A DNA stretch of 64,000 bases from an uncultured Mucilaginibacter sp. (GCF_946479965.1 NZ_CAMLHX010000001.1:1-64000); one strand, 5' to 3'; counted from the stretch's first letter, positions 16,957-26,868 are shown. Made by a program: numbers and translations. Notes: generated by a model from the letters alone, not told the origin.

Positions 16957-17920
16957 TCATCCATAAACCCGCCGCCAAACCGGCAAACACTGCTGCTGCT
17001 ATATATTTACGATGTGCGCCCGGTTTGCCAGGCCTGCCGAAGCCACCATAAGGTGACATGCTGTAATCAACTGTAGTGAACACATTGCCATCTGTTTTGC
17101 TGATCTCATCGGCATGATTAAGATAGCGCCGCATTACCGCGCCGGTGCTATTAGCCATTAATTGCGGAAAAAGCGCATGTGCAAATTTGAGCAATAACGA
17201 AACGCTGCCTACATACCGCGTTGATTGCGGATTAGCAGCTGCGTTAACCATTGCCTTTGCCGCGCGCCGCGGATCATAAACAGGAGGAGCGGGTTTTAAA
17301 ACCTTCCCGGTATAGTTACCTGCGTGCTGAATGCCCGGCGTATCTAAAAAAGCCGGAAAAAGATCGCAGACATAAATATCGGGCCATTGGGTTAGCTCAC
17401 CTTTTAACGCCTCCGAAAACCCGCGCAGGCCAAACTTACTGGCTGTGTAGCCGCCGCCATAAGGCACCGGCAAAAAGCCGCCAATTGATATATTATTGAT
17501 GATGATACCGCTTTTTTGAGCTTTAAAAAAAGGCAGCACAGCGTGTGCGCCGTTCATGTAGCCCAATAAATTGGTGCGGATAACTTGCTCATGTAGTGCC
17601 ATCGGCATTTCATCAAATGGCCCGGCGGCTAAAACGCCCGCGTTATTCACCCAAACATCTATCCGGCCAAAGCGATCATTGGCGGCATTGGCCAGGTTTA
17701 TCATGGCTTTACTATCACTTACATCAGTAACCACAACCTGTACTTCTGCGCCCAGGCGGGTACACTCAGCAGCTACTTCCGCTAAAGCGGCCTCATTACG
17801 GGCAGCTAAGGTAAGCCTGGCCCCACACAATGCAAACTCAACAGCCGCCGCCCGCCCGGCACCACTTGAAGCGCCGGTAATTACTACACTTTTACTCGCT
17901 ATTTTTTCTGATGTCTTCAT
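16946..17920 (-). CDS. SDR family oxidoreductase with a C-terminal membrane anchor
   Basis: 324 residues. A Rossmann fold with the NAD(P) motif TGASSGAGRA at the N-terminus, NNAG in the fourth strand region, and the catalytic YxxxK as YTASK; a serine in the preceding INNISIGG strand completes the triad. The C-terminal ~20 residues (IAAAVFAGLAAGLWMI) form a hydrophobic tail, so the enzyme is probably membrane-attached. I chose the ATG at 17920; the longer frame to 17980 would run into the preceding gene. It is the last of three leftward genes with an FAD/Rieske oxidoreductase and an unknown protein. Confidence 0.85.
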   Translation of the reverse strand: MKTSEKIASKSVVITGASSGAGRAAAVEFALCGARLTLAARNEAALAEVAAECTRLGAEVQVVVTDVSDSKAMINLANAANDRFGRIDVWVNNAGVLAAGPFDEMPMALHEQVIRTNLLGYMNGAHAVLPFFKAQKSGIIINNISIGGFLPVPYGGGYTASKFGLRGFSEALKGELTQWPDIYVCDLFPAFLDTPGIQHAGNYTGKVLKPAPPVYDPRRAAKAMVNAAANPQSTRYVGSVSLLLKFAHALFPQLMANSTGAVMRRYLNHADEISKTDGNVFTTVDYSMSPYGGFGRPGKPGAHRKYIAAAVFAGLAAGLWMIKK

Positions 17921-17943
17921 TGCTTTCTTAATTATCGGCACTA

Positions 17944-18555
17944 TTACTCTTCCAAAAAACCATTTACCAGCATTTTCCATTGCGGGCCGGCCAATCCAAT
18001 GCGTGCCGTTAAGGCTACAATAGTATTCCTGATTTTATCGTGCAGGTCCACATTCTCATTGTTTGGCGTTTCGTTCCGGCCATGCGCCCCGGCAATTACG
18101 GTGTTGCCCACACGTTTTACTATAAATGTATTGGTAGTAACGTCCTTATAAAAGTGGGCTATCTCCGTTTCGGTTTTATGCGGATCAGGGACAGGGCGCA
18201 CCGTCATGCTTATAAACTCTTCTTCAGCATTCGCATCCTCGTTGGCTTCAATACGTTCAATCATTACCCACTCCAGGCCATCGCCAGCGTTGGAGCCTGG
18301 TATAGGCATACCGATATTAAACAAAAAACCTTCTTTGGCAAATCCGTCCACTTCCTTTCCCTCGTTATTGGTAAGGCAAAATTCAGACGATCCGGAGCCT
18401 GCGTATTGCTGCCATTTGTTTACGGTGAGTAATCGGGTGGCCGCTTGCTTAAAGGCTTGGTGCGCGGCTTGCCGTGTATCAAATCCGCGCTCTGATGTAA
18501 AATTGGTTGCGCGACCGGTTGCCTGACTGGGTATGGTTTCTTCTGCGTTTGGCAT
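17944..18555 (-). CDS. Conserved unknown protein in the oxidoreductase cluster
   Basis: 203 residues with no signal peptide or membrane helix. A mixed alpha/beta soluble domain with an acidic middle; no catalytic motif that I recognise. It lies 14 bp downstream of the FAD/Rieske gene and 23 bp upstream of the SDR gene, so the three form an operon. No function is assigned. Confidence 0.75.
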   Translation of the reverse strand: MPNAEETIPSQATGRATNFTSERGFDTRQAAHQAFKQAATRLLTVNKWQQYAGSGSSEFCLTNNEGKEVDGFAKEGFLFNIGMPIPGSNAGDGLEWVMIERIEANEDANAEEEFISMTVRPVPDPHKTETEIAHFYKDVTTNTFIVKRVGNTVIAGAHGRNETPNNENVDLHDKIRNTIVALTARIGLAGPQWKMLVNGFLEE

Positions 18556-18569
18556 AATCAGATCATTTT

Positions 18570-20102
18570 TTATATAATAGAAGATAGCCCTTTAGTTGGC
18601 GGGCCGGTAAGCACTTCGCCATTGATAGCGTAACGACCACCATGGCAAGGGCAATCCCAGGTGCATTCTGCCGCGTTAAAGTTGACAATGCAACCCGCGT
18701 GGGTGCAAACCGGGCTGAGCGCATGTATAGCTCCCGCTTGGTCGCGGTATACCGCCATCTTTTCACCGTCGAGGTTTACAATTTTGCCTGTGCCGGGCTT
18801 TAACCGCTGCAACGAATCGGTTTCGGCGCCGCCGAAACGGTCGGCCACAAAATGGTAGGCTACATCAGCATTTTCTTTAACAAACTCTAAAAAGCCATCT
18901 ATAGGTTTTAAACGCGACGAGGAGAACAGGTTTTCGTACCTGTTTTCAACACCGAGTACTTTGTCTGCCAGTATTTTTGCTGATATACTGCCCAGCATCA
19001 TACCGTTACCATTAAAACCTGTGGCCGTGAGTACACCATCAGCCATAAAGGGTATCTGGCCAATATAGGGCAAGCCATCAGCCGGAATATAATACTGCGA
19101 TGACCACCTATATTTTACTGATGAGATATTATAATATTTACGGGCGTATTGCTCCAGGTCGTCAAAGGCTTTTTCAGGGTCATCATGCCCTGTTTTATGA
19201 TCGTTTCCGCCTATCAATAAAAGCTGTTCGCCATCAATTTGATGCGTGCGTACGTAGTGATAAGGTTCCTGCATGTCATATATCACTGCATCAGGATACT
19301 TACCGCTTTTTAGTTTTACCGCCAGTACATAGCTGCGATACGGCGCGCAGCGGAAGCTAAACACCGTAATGCCCGGCGGGGTATGTGTAGCGTAGATCAC
19401 CTTTTTAGCCCGCAACTGGGTATCACCAGACTGTGCTATGTGGATCCCATCCTCATGTTCCAGTTTTTCAATAAAGGTGTTTTCAAATAAATTACCGCCG
19501 GCTTTAATAAAGGCAGCCTTAAGCGCCATTAAGTATTTTATGGGATGAAACTGGGCCTGCCCGGGTATCTCAAGCGCCTTAACAAAAGGCACCGGGGTAG
19601 GGACGTTTTCGGTATAATTAGCTGCAACGCCCACCTGTACAAATCCGTCGTAAATATCAGCCAGATGTTTTGCTTCGTCCTCGTTTTCGGCATATAAGTA
19701 GCCCGTTTTTTCCTCATGATCGCAATCTATCTTTAGGCTATCCACGAAGCTCTTTATTATGCCGGCGCCTTCATTTATTGCATCAGCAAACATTTGAGCG
19801 CCTTCCTCGCCAAAAGCCGCCTGCGTTTCAGGATAAGTGGTATCAGCAAAAGTGTTAATGTGCGCACTTGTACCGCCTGTGGTGCCAAAACCCACGTTGT
19901 GTGCCTCGGCAATCGCTACGTTTTTGCCGGCCTGCCGCAGTAATACGCCTGTTGTTAAACCGGTGATGCCTGCGCCTACAATAAGGCAATCATATGCCTG
20001 CTGTGATGCTTTACTTTTATTTATTGCCGTTTCTTCGGCCATTTGCCAGGGACTGTGCTTTAGCCCATCGCGTGTAGCGTTGTTTTCAATACTGTGTGCC
20101 AT
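18570..20102 (-). CDS. FAD-dependent oxidoreductase fused to a Rieske [2Fe-2S] domain
   Basis: 510 residues. The N-terminal DAO-type FAD domain has the dinucleotide motif GAGITGLTTG at about 43-52 and the GTTGGTSAHINTF stretch typical of this subgroup; a second FAD contact is near GFNGNGMMLG (about 358). The C-terminal Rieske domain (about 430-505) has CTHAGC and CPCHGG, supplying the two Cys and two His cluster ligands. Such fusions are widespread and annotated as FAD-dependent oxidoreductases with no settled substrate. First gene of a three-gene operon, read away from the DUF421 gene. The ATG at 20102 is supported by in-frame continuity to the FAD motif. Confidence 0.9.
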   Translation of the reverse strand: MAHSIENNATRDGLKHSPWQMAEETAINKSKASQQAYDCLIVGAGITGLTTGVLLRQAGKNVAIAEAHNVGFGTTGGTSAHINTFADTTYPETQAAFGEEGAQMFADAINEGAGIIKSFVDSLKIDCDHEEKTGYLYAENEDEAKHLADIYDGFVQVGVAANYTENVPTPVPFVKALEIPGQAQFHPIKYLMALKAAFIKAGGNLFENTFIEKLEHEDGIHIAQSGDTQLRAKKVIYATHTPPGITVFSFRCAPYRSYVLAVKLKSGKYPDAVIYDMQEPYHYVRTHQIDGEQLLLIGGNDHKTGHDDPEKAFDDLEQYARKYYNISSVKYRWSSQYYIPADGLPYIGQIPFMADGVLTATGFNGNGMMLGSISAKILADKVLGVENRYENLFSSSRLKPIDGFLEFVKENADVAYHFVADRFGGAETDSLQRLKPGTGKIVNLDGEKMAVYRDQAGAIHALSPVCTHAGCIVNFNAAECTWDCPCHGGRYAINGEVLTGPPTKGLSSII

Positions 20103-20207
20103 ACCAATTTAACTGTTTGAAACCGAGCTTGTTTTTGAAAAAGTGTAAAAATTTATGTTAAAACCACCTGTTGTCCTGTTTGTTAATGTCAATTACACAG
20201 GATCGTT

Positions 20208-20747
20208 ATGAAGCTGTGCGAGAATGAGATAATAAAAATATATATTAACATGACCGGCTTTTTTATAATGATTTTTGGAGAAGGCAAGGAGCTAAATGCC
20301 CTGCAGATGAGCTGCAGAGGCATAACTATGTTTTTGCTGGCGCTGATAATTATCCGCCTGTCCGGTCGTCGTTCATTCGGGCTGCGCACACCGCTTGACA
20401 ACATTATAAGCATTTTGATGGGCGCTATTTTAAGTCGCGCGGTTGTGGGTGCATCGCCTTTTGTGCCCATTGTGGTAACCTGCTTTGTCGTCGCTTTATT
20501 GCACAGGGCGTTTGGTTGGCTGACGGTGCGTTACCCGGCTTTCGGACGTTTTGTTGAAGGGGAAAAGATCATGCTTTTTGAAAAAGGCAGATTTATTGAC
20601 GATCATTTAAAACGCGTGCAGGTTTGCCGTGAGGATGTGATGCAGGGTGTCAGAAAATCCGCGCTTACAGAAGACATGGAAAAGATAGACCACATTTATA
20701 TTGAGCGAAACGGTGAAATAAGCGCAATAAAAAAGGAAACGACCTAA
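20208..20747 (+). CDS. DUF421 (YetF-like) membrane protein
   Basis: 179 residues with two or three N-terminal membrane helices (about 10-100) and a C-terminal soluble DUF421 domain. Family blocks seen are LIIIRLSGRRSFG near the first helices and PLDNIISILMGAILSRAVVG, and the soluble end contains REDVMQGVRKSAL and IYIERNGEIS. Usual length for the family. Function unknown; homologues are found near stress genes. It diverges from the FAD/Rieske operon, with a shared ~105-bp control region. Confidence 0.85.
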   Translation: MKLCENEIIKIYINMTGFFIMIFGEGKELNALQMSCRGITMFLLALIIIRLSGRRSFGLRTPLDNIISILMGAILSRAVVGASPFVPIVVTCFVVALLHRAFGWLTVRYPAFGRFVEGEKIMLFEKGRFIDDHLKRVQVCREDVMQGVRKSALTEDMEKIDHIYIERNGEISAIKKETT

Positions 20748-20778
20748 ATATTATTTGTTAACCATAAATTGATAAGCT

Positions 20779-20973
20779 ATGCCATTGTATAACGGAGATT
20801 ACCCGCCATCGTACAAAAACCAGCCTGAATATCTGCGGGACAAGGCGACAGAGATAGCCAATGAAATATTAAAAGATAGCGGTGACGAAGGCATTGCCAT
20901 TGCCACCGGTTTAAAAAGGGCCCGCGAATATTTTAAAGATCATCCCGACGAAAAGCCGGATAAACTTAAATAG
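20779..20973 (+). CDS. Small conserved protein
   Basis: 64 residues, highly charged, with the core EYLRDKATEIANEIL and EGIAIATGLKRAREYF that I recognise from a widespread bacterial small-protein family of unknown function. No signal peptide. Follows the DUF421 gene by 31 bp and is followed by the KTSC gene after 4 bp. Confidence 0.75.
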   Translation: MPLYNGDYPPSYKNQPEYLRDKATEIANEILKDSGDEGIAIATGLKRAREYFKDHPDEKPDKLK

Positions 20974-20977
20974 CGAC

Positions 20978-21187
20978 ATGCCTTCAACGGTTATCAGAAA
21001 GATGGATTATGATGCTCTTACCTCAACGCTTGCAGTAAGTTTTGTATCCGGACAGGTATATGTGTACAAGGACGTGCCCGAAACTGTTTATAAGGAGTTA
21101 GCAGCATCGCGGGTAAAGGGGCGCTACCTTCGTTTTTTTATAAAGGATAAATATCCGTTTGAAAGAATAACAGAGACAGGTACTTGA
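20978..21187 (+). CDS. KTSC domain protein
   Basis: 69 residues. The KTSC-family layout is visible: IRKMDYDALTSTLAVSF, GQVYVYKDVPETVYKELAA and a C-terminal KGRYLRFFIKDKYPFERI, in which the small sheet is formed. It might bind a nucleic acid or other ligand, but no activity is established for the family. 4 bp after the preceding small gene, so translationally linked. Confidence 0.85.
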   Translation: MPSTVIRKMDYDALTSTLAVSFVSGQVYVYKDVPETVYKELAASRVKGRYLRFFIKDKYPFERITETGT

Positions 21188-21277
21188 AGCCAACCTTAAT
21201 GTAACTTCAAGGATCTATAATTAAAAAGCCTCATAGCAGCCCTCCACTAAAACAAATTCTTTTTTTATTTTAGGCTC

Positions 21278-22168
21278 GTGGTGCCTACAAAATCGAAGCT
21301 TCCTTATTATAACGATATCAACGAGTTCCTTGCCTCGATTCCCTGGCCGGACCGAACAGCCGACCCGGATTTTTACTGTTTGCGTTTAAAGCCGCTGGAC
21401 GAGGCGGTGCAGGTGTATAGGCCACCTTTTAAACGGTCTTTTTATTTTTTTGCGTTGTTTTTTAATTCAGGGAAGATCGAAGTGAACTATGGTGAGCGGA
21501 CTGTGCAGGACCCGGACTCTTACCTGGTCTTTCATTCGCCCAATTTGGTCTACAGTTTTGCGCATAATAACGCCTTGGAGGGTTATGTCATTTATTTTAA
21601 ACCTGAATGTTTCGCTTTCTTTAAACCCGACTTTAACAAGGAGTTTCCTTTATTCGATATCCTGAATACTAATTTGTTCAAATTCGGAAAGGACACTTTT
21701 GAAAATTTAGCTCCGCATTTTGAAGAAGTATTTTCGGCGTATGAACGCTCGGACAGTGCGCAGCATATGGAGGCGCGGGTCAAATTACTGGGGCTGCTGT
21801 ATCATTTGCATAGTTCGTCCCTGGTGACACCGGTTGTTAACACGGTAAGCAGCCAGCAAACGCTAATGCGCAACTATCTTCGGCTGATCGATCATCATTA
21901 TATCGAGAAGCGGACAGTCGGGGAATATGCGGCCATGTTGTCGGTTTCCACCAATTATCTTTCCCAGGCCGTCAAACAGGCCTCTGGTAAGAACGCCCTG
22001 AGCTTTATCGTGGCACGTGTTGCCGTCGAGGCCCGGTCGCTGGTGCTTTATACAGACCTCCAGATCGCCGAGATCGCTTACCAGCTTAACTTTTCCGATC
22101 CGGCCAACTTTAGTAAATTCTTTAAAAAACATACCGGTCAAACCCCATCTCAGCTTCGTAAATCATAA
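21278..22168 (+). CDS. AraC family transcriptional regulator
   Basis: 296 residues. The N-terminus is a cupin-like ligand domain; the C-terminal ~100 residues hold the double helix-turn-helix of AraC proteins, ending with IAYQLNFSDPANFSKFFKKHTGQTPSQLR, the signature of the second motif (about 265-292). Start GTG at 21278; no ATG nearer the conserved start. Its targets are not evident, though the next gene (YdeI-like) is 64 bp downstream on the same strand. Confidence 0.9.
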   Translation: MVPTKSKLPYYNDINEFLASIPWPDRTADPDFYCLRLKPLDEAVQVYRPPFKRSFYFFALFFNSGKIEVNYGERTVQDPDSYLVFHSPNLVYSFAHNNALEGYVIYFKPECFAFFKPDFNKEFPLFDILNTNLFKFGKDTFENLAPHFEEVFSAYERSDSAQHMEARVKLLGLLYHLHSSSLVTPVVNTVSSQQTLMRNYLRLIDHHYIEKRTVGEYAAMLSVSTNYLSQAVKQASGKNALSFIVARVAVEARSLVLYTDLQIAEIAYQLNFSDPANFSKFFKKHTGQTPSQLRKS

Positions 22169-22232
22169 AATTTACCGGTATTTCCATGTTTTCGACCACT
22201 CGCTTTTGATAGTGATCCCTTTCCTTTGTGTT

Positions 22233-22847
22233 ATGAACCAAGACCCCGCCATCGACGCTTACGTAGCTAACGCATCTGAATTTGCCCAACCGATCTTGAC
22301 ACATTGGCGCCGGTTGATCCGGGAAAATTGCCCCGATGCGAAAGAATCCATCAAATGGAGTTTCCCGCATTTCGACTACAAAGGTGACCATATGTGTATG
22401 ATGGCCGCTTACAGCAAACATTGCTCATTCTCCTTTTTAAAAGCAGAGCTAATGAGCGACCCGCGCTTGCGTGCCGACAAAGACCTGAAACCTATTCAAC
22501 GTTTCTTTGGCAAAATCAACAAATTGGAGCAATTGCCGCCGGATGAAGAATTCATTGCAATGATTCAGGAGGCGATGGCACTGAATGAAAGCGGAGTCAA
22601 AATCAAACGGGAGAAGCCGGTATCCGATAAACCGAAGGTGCTGGAAATCCCTGATTATTTACAGGCTGCGCTCGATGCTGTGCCTGCCGCAAAAGAGATC
22701 TTTGAAAGTAAATCCAACTCTTTCCGCAAAGAATATATAATTTGGATCACTGATGCCAAAACCGAGGAAACACGCCAAAAAAGGATCAGCGAAGCTCTGG
22801 AATGGATAGCCGAAGGTAAAGGCCGTTTCTGGAAGCACCAGAAGTAA
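22233..22847 (+). CDS. YdeI / DUF1801-type protein
   Basis: 204 residues. The N-terminal DUF1801 domain (about 1-105) includes WRRLIRENCPDAKESIKWSFPHFDYKG, and the C-terminal YdeI-like helical domain ends with AKTEETRQKRISEALEWIAEGKGRFWK. The known YdeI homologues are linked to resistance to antimicrobial peptides in Gram-positives, but function here is not known. I chose the ATG at 22233, since the upstream frame from 22017 lies inside the AraC gene and is not conserved-looking. Confidence 0.85.
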   Translation: MNQDPAIDAYVANASEFAQPILTHWRRLIRENCPDAKESIKWSFPHFDYKGDHMCMMAAYSKHCSFSFLKAELMSDPRLRADKDLKPIQRFFGKINKLEQLPPDEEFIAMIQEAMALNESGVKIKREKPVSDKPKVLEIPDYLQAALDAVPAAKEIFESKSNSFRKEYIIWITDAKTEETRQKRISEALEWIAEGKGRFWKHQK

Positions 22848-23694
22848 TTAGCCGGCCGCGAAGATCAGGTATTCGCCACTCCTTGCCATTCAACTTCAAT
22901 AATATTGTTTTAACTGAGTTAAGTTATTAACTTATAATAGCTCGTTTGGCTATTCGCGCCGTCTTCCTATTCCCAATACCTTTATCATAAAAGAATGCCA
23001 ATTCTACAGTTGCCAAAAACATTTAAAGCGACTGGAATTAAACAGCAATACAATTTGATAAACGAGTTTGCAATACCAAGTGTTGCAGACTCGTTTTTTG
23101 TTAAACACTTTTTACTTTAAGCTTATCGGGCTCAAATAAACCGGGTAAGCTTTAGAATAATTCCAGCTCAATTTAGTCGACATAAAATGCCCTGATAAGG
23201 GCTTTCTGAAATAGATCATACATTTCCGTTTCGCTGATGAGTTGAACTACACTTCATACCTTACCTATTGCTTCAATTGTTATCGGTCTTACACAAAGGC
23301 GATTTCTATTTGAAACGCATTTGGGGTTTGTAACACCGGGGCGGCTAATAGAACACCCAAAGTCAAATACCATAGCACAAGCGCTAAAAGGCATCCAAAT
23401 CAACAGATTTAAGTTAAACAGCAACATTTAAACCACCAAATTGTAACATTTGCGATACACTGATTATGGGTTTTCAACCTAATTTAGTTGCTGTAATAAT
23501 TAGAGGTCTCTCAATGCGGACCGATGATTAGTAAACCGATATAAACTATACTTATTGCCTTTTTTTAAAATGCCCGTTAAAAACGTATGCGCTGCTTTGT
23601 GTTGTATTGTTCGAACGTTTTCTCTGGTATCTTTTAATGCATTTCATAATCAAACCGTATAAATAACCTTTTATTAAAACTTAAAAATCATTCC
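22848..23694. other. 847-bp gene-free region upstream of susC
   Basis: No credible coding region. It contains an orphan intrinsic terminator at 23060-23099 and, in between, AT-rich DNA with small palindromes: AAGTTATTAACTT around 22930, a GCCCT-loop-AGGGC hairpin near 23190-23205, and an imperfect inverted repeat built on AAGCTTA/TAAGCTT at 23118-23155. The susC promoter and the binding site of its regulator should lie in the last few hundred bases, but I did not find an unambiguous -7/-33 pair. Confidence 0.5.
23060..23099 (+). terminator. Orphan intrinsic terminator
   Basis: AACGAGT..GCAA and TTGC..ACTCGTT pair with a two-base internal mismatch around a 9-base loop, followed by six T. It lies 213 bp beyond the nearest gene end (22847). 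It may end that gene after a long 3' tail, or a small RNA starting in 22850-23050. Confidence 0.7.
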
Positions 23695-26600
23695 ATGGAT
23701 CATCATTTACTCAAAAAATGCAAAATCTACCTCTTAGCAACAACGGCCTGCTTATGCCTGGCCTCCGTAACAAATGCTGAGCGGGTAAAAAATGTTGTAG
23801 GAAAAAATGCGATAAGTCCCATTATTGCCGCTGATGTGCCTGTTACAGGTAAAGTTGCCGACGAAACCAACCAAACACTTGTTGGTGTAACCGTTACTAT
23901 CAAAGGCACAACGGTTGCTACCAGCACCGATGCGGCAGGTAAGTTTACTATTAATGTGCCGGCGGACCAAAACGCAACGCTTGTTTTTAACTACATTGGT
24001 TATGAAACGCAGGAAGTTGCCTTAGCTGGACGACGCGAAGTTAATGTTCAACTTAAACCAACAAACAGCAGCTTAGTAGAGGTTGTTATTGTGGGCTACG
24101 GTTCGCAAAGAAGAGCGAGTATTACAGGCGCAATTTCATCTGTTAACTCCGCTACCCTTAATGCCTTGCCTGTTGCCACTATTGATCAGGCCCTGCAAGG
24201 CCGTGTAGCTGGTTTATCTGTAACCAATAATGGTGGCCCGGGTACAAGTCCAATAGTTGCAATACGTGGTATAAGCTCTATTAACTTTGGAACCGACCCA
24301 CTTTATGTGGTTGATGGATTTCCGGGCGCTTCAGGTAACGCTTATGATGGGAGGGACGTTGAGAATGTGCAAGTGTTGAAAGACGCGAGTGCGGCTGCAA
24401 TTTACGGCTCCAGGGCATCAAACGGTGTTATTTTGATAACAACCAAAAAAGGCCAAAGAGACGGTAAGGTTAGTGTTAATTATGATGCCTATGCAGGTAT
24501 ACAAAGCCCTGCTAAGTATTTAAGCCTGCTTAATACTAATCAATACGTACAATATGCTAACACATTAAATGGCGTTGGAAACACACCACGCTTATTACCT
24601 GCCAACTTTAACCAACCAGTTTATGCAGGTGCCTCGCAAACATATGCGCAAACTAACACTGATTGGCAGCATGAATATTTTAAGCGGAATGCGTTAATTA
24701 CCTCTAACAGCTTGTCATTAAGCGGTGGTAATGACATTTCGAGGTTTTTTAGCTCATTAGGCTATTTTAAACAAGACGGTATTGCACAGGCGCAAAGTTT
24801 TGAGCGTTTGAATTATCGCATTAACTCTGACCATAACGTGAGTAAGGTATTCACTTTTGGCGAAAACGTTTACATATCTGCGTCAACGCAGCACTATGAG
24901 CCTAATAACGGCAACCGCACACCACTTACTAATGTGGTGCGTATGCAACCTTACATTCCGTTACATGATCCGACAAAATTAGGTGGTTTTCAAGGCCCGC
25001 TAAACAGCTTTGATGCTTCTGACCCTGTAAATCCAGTTGAAAGTGCTTTAATTGGCAATAATCAAAGAAATGCCACAAATATTTTAGGAACTGCCTATGT
25101 GGAAGCAAAAATTTTCCCATGGTTAAGGTTCAAATCAACATTTGGAGCTAACTACCTTAATGTGTATCAATCAACCTATACACCTATTTTTAATGATGGC
25201 GGTACTGGTAGTTCATCTTCTGCAAAGATTGCTTTCCAGCGTCAAACCTATTTTAATTTGCTGGGTACGCAACAGTTGACCTTTGATAAAAACATTGGCG
25301 ATCATCATATTAACGTAACAGGTGTATATGAAACGCAATCGCTGCATTACATCAATCAAACCGAGTCAGGTGAGCAAAATTCTAATGACGTTCAAACATT
25401 GAATGGTGCAAGTAATATTGCAGCGAACAATACTAACGAAGACAATGTATTGCAATCAGTTGTAGGTCGTCTTACCTACGATTATAAAGGCAAATACTTG
25501 GTTAACGCATCTATACGCCGCGATGGATTATCAATCTGGGCTCCGGGCCATAAATATGCGAGCTTTCCAGCTGTTTCAATAGGATGGAACATCAATAAAG
25601 AGAGCTTTTTGGCTGATAACAAATCAATTTCTGAATTTAAGTTAAGAGCAGGCTACGGTATCACCGGTATAAACCCGGGTTCGATAGGTAATTATCCTTA
25701 TGCATCCCTTGTTCAGGTAAACCAGGCCTATTATCCTTTTGGTAGCGGTGCTGCATCAGGTAATGCAAATTCATCGTTTACTAATGGTTTAACCAATCCT
25801 GATTTGAGTTGGGAAAAAACAAAACAGTTTAACGTAGGTATTGACCTGGGCTTATATAACAATAAGTTTACCATTGTGGCAGAGTATTTTAGGAGGCAAA
25901 CCGATAACCTTATTTTAACTGTTCCTACGCCAGCAAGCTTTGGTTTCCTTGGTTCAGGAGTTCTGGCGAACGTTGGCTCCATGCGTAACACTGGTGTTGA
26001 ATTACAATTGGGCTATCATAAAAATACTGGTGAGTTTAGGTACGATATTACCGGCTTAATTAGTGGTGTGCGCAACAATGTAGTAGCGTTAAATACGGCA
26101 AATGCTTCTATCCCATCTGGTAACGACGCCGATTTTGGACAGGGTAATGCATTTACCAATACCGTTGCGGGTCAGTCAATCCAGTATTTTTATGGTTGGG
26201 TAACAGACGGACTTTTTCAAACTGCTGCCCAGGTTGCAAGCAGCCCTACACAGGCTAATGCAAAGCCGGGCGATATCAAATTTAAAGACCTAAGCGGTCC
26301 TAACGGCAAACCGGATGGTGTTATTGATTCTTATGATCGTACCAATCTGGGTAGCTTTATGCCTAAGTTTAGTTACTCTTTAAATTACAATGCATCATAC
26401 AAAAACTTCGATTTTGCTGTGTTCTTCCAGGGTGTTCAAGGCAACAAAATATTAAACGCCGAGCGTATTATAGCAGAGGGCATGACGAGACTATTTAATT
26501 CAGGTACACAGGTATTAGATGCCTGGACGCCAACCCACACAAATACAACTATACCACGCGCTATTAACTCTGATCCGAACGGTAATGGGCGTTTATCTTC

Positions 26601-26868
26601 ACGTTGGATTGAGGATGGATCATACTTAAGGTTGAAAAACGTGATGATTGGTTACACTTTGCCTTCGTCAGCAATGACTACGCTGCAAAAAGCCGGCTTT
26701 AAACGTTTAAGACTGTATGTGTCTTCTCAAAATCTGGCCACAATAAGCGGCTATAAAGGTTTAGACCCCGAAATAGGTTCAAAAAACGGAACCCTAACTA
26801 ACGGTGTTGATTTTGGACAATACCCGTCAGCAAGGTCATTTCAATTTGGTTTACAGGCAGGTTTCTAA
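23695..26868 (+). CDS. SusC/RagA family TonB-linked outer membrane protein
   Basis: 1057 residues. Signal peptide, then a CarboxypepD_reg-like domain (about 50-125; VTGKVADETNQTLVGVTVTIKGT), the SusC box VVIVGYGSQRRASITGAISSV (about 130-150), a plug (about 150-250; LQGRVAGLSVTNN, IRGISSI, LYVVDG, LKDASAAAIYGSRASNGVILITT), and a long barrel to the C-terminal FQFGLQAGF. It forms the gated channel of a SusCD complex that imports large glycans or other ligands using TonB energy. 23 bp upstream of its SusD partner. Start is the ATG at 23695. Confidence 0.95.
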   Translation: MDHHLLKKCKIYLLATTACLCLASVTNAERVKNVVGKNAISPIIAADVPVTGKVADETNQTLVGVTVTIKGTTVATSTDAAGKFTINVPADQNATLVFNYIGYETQEVALAGRREVNVQLKPTNSSLVEVVIVGYGSQRRASITGAISSVNSATLNALPVATIDQALQGRVAGLSVTNNGGPGTSPIVAIRGISSINFGTDPLYVVDGFPGASGNAYDGRDVENVQVLKDASAAAIYGSRASNGVILITTKKGQRDGKVSVNYDAYAGIQSPAKYLSLLNTNQYVQYANTLNGVGNTPRLLPANFNQPVYAGASQTYAQTNTDWQHEYFKRNALITSNSLSLSGGNDISRFFSSLGYFKQDGIAQAQSFERLNYRINSDHNVSKVFTFGENVYISASTQHYEPNNGNRTPLTNVVRMQPYIPLHDPTKLGGFQGPLNSFDASDPVNPVESALIGNNQRNATNILGTAYVEAKIFPWLRFKSTFGANYLNVYQSTYTPIFNDGGTGSSSSAKIAFQRQTYFNLLGTQQLTFDKNIGDHHINVTGVYETQSLHYINQTESGEQNSNDVQTLNGASNIAANNTNEDNVLQSVVGRLTYDYKGKYLVNASIRRDGLSIWAPGHKYASFPAVSIGWNINKESFLADNKSISEFKLRAGYGITGINPGSIGNYPYASLVQVNQAYYPFGSGAASGNANSSFTNGLTNPDLSWEKTKQFNVGIDLGLYNNKFTIVAEYFRRQTDNLILTVPTPASFGFLGSGVLANVGSMRNTGVELQLGYHKNTGEFRYDITGLISGVRNNVVALNTANASIPSGNDADFGQGNAFTNTVAGQSIQYFYGWVTDGLFQTAAQVASSPTQANAKPGDIKFKDLSGPNGKPDGVIDSYDRTNLGSFMPKFSYSLNYNASYKNFDFAVFFQGVQGNKILNAERIIAEGMTRLFNSGTQVLDAWTPTHTNTTIPRAINSDPNGNGRLSSRWIEDGSYLRLKNVMIGYTLPSSAMTTLQKAGFKRLRLYVSSQNLATISGYKGLDPEIGSKNGTLTNGVDFGQYPSARSFQFGLQAGF

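Noticed and set aside
17921..17980. Longer N-terminus for the SDR gene
   Set aside because: The extension overlaps the 3' end of the unknown gene and adds residues before a standard SDR beginning.
22017..22232. Longer start for the YdeI-like gene
   Set aside because: The extra 72 residues lie inside the AraC gene in another frame and are not part of the DUF1801 domain.
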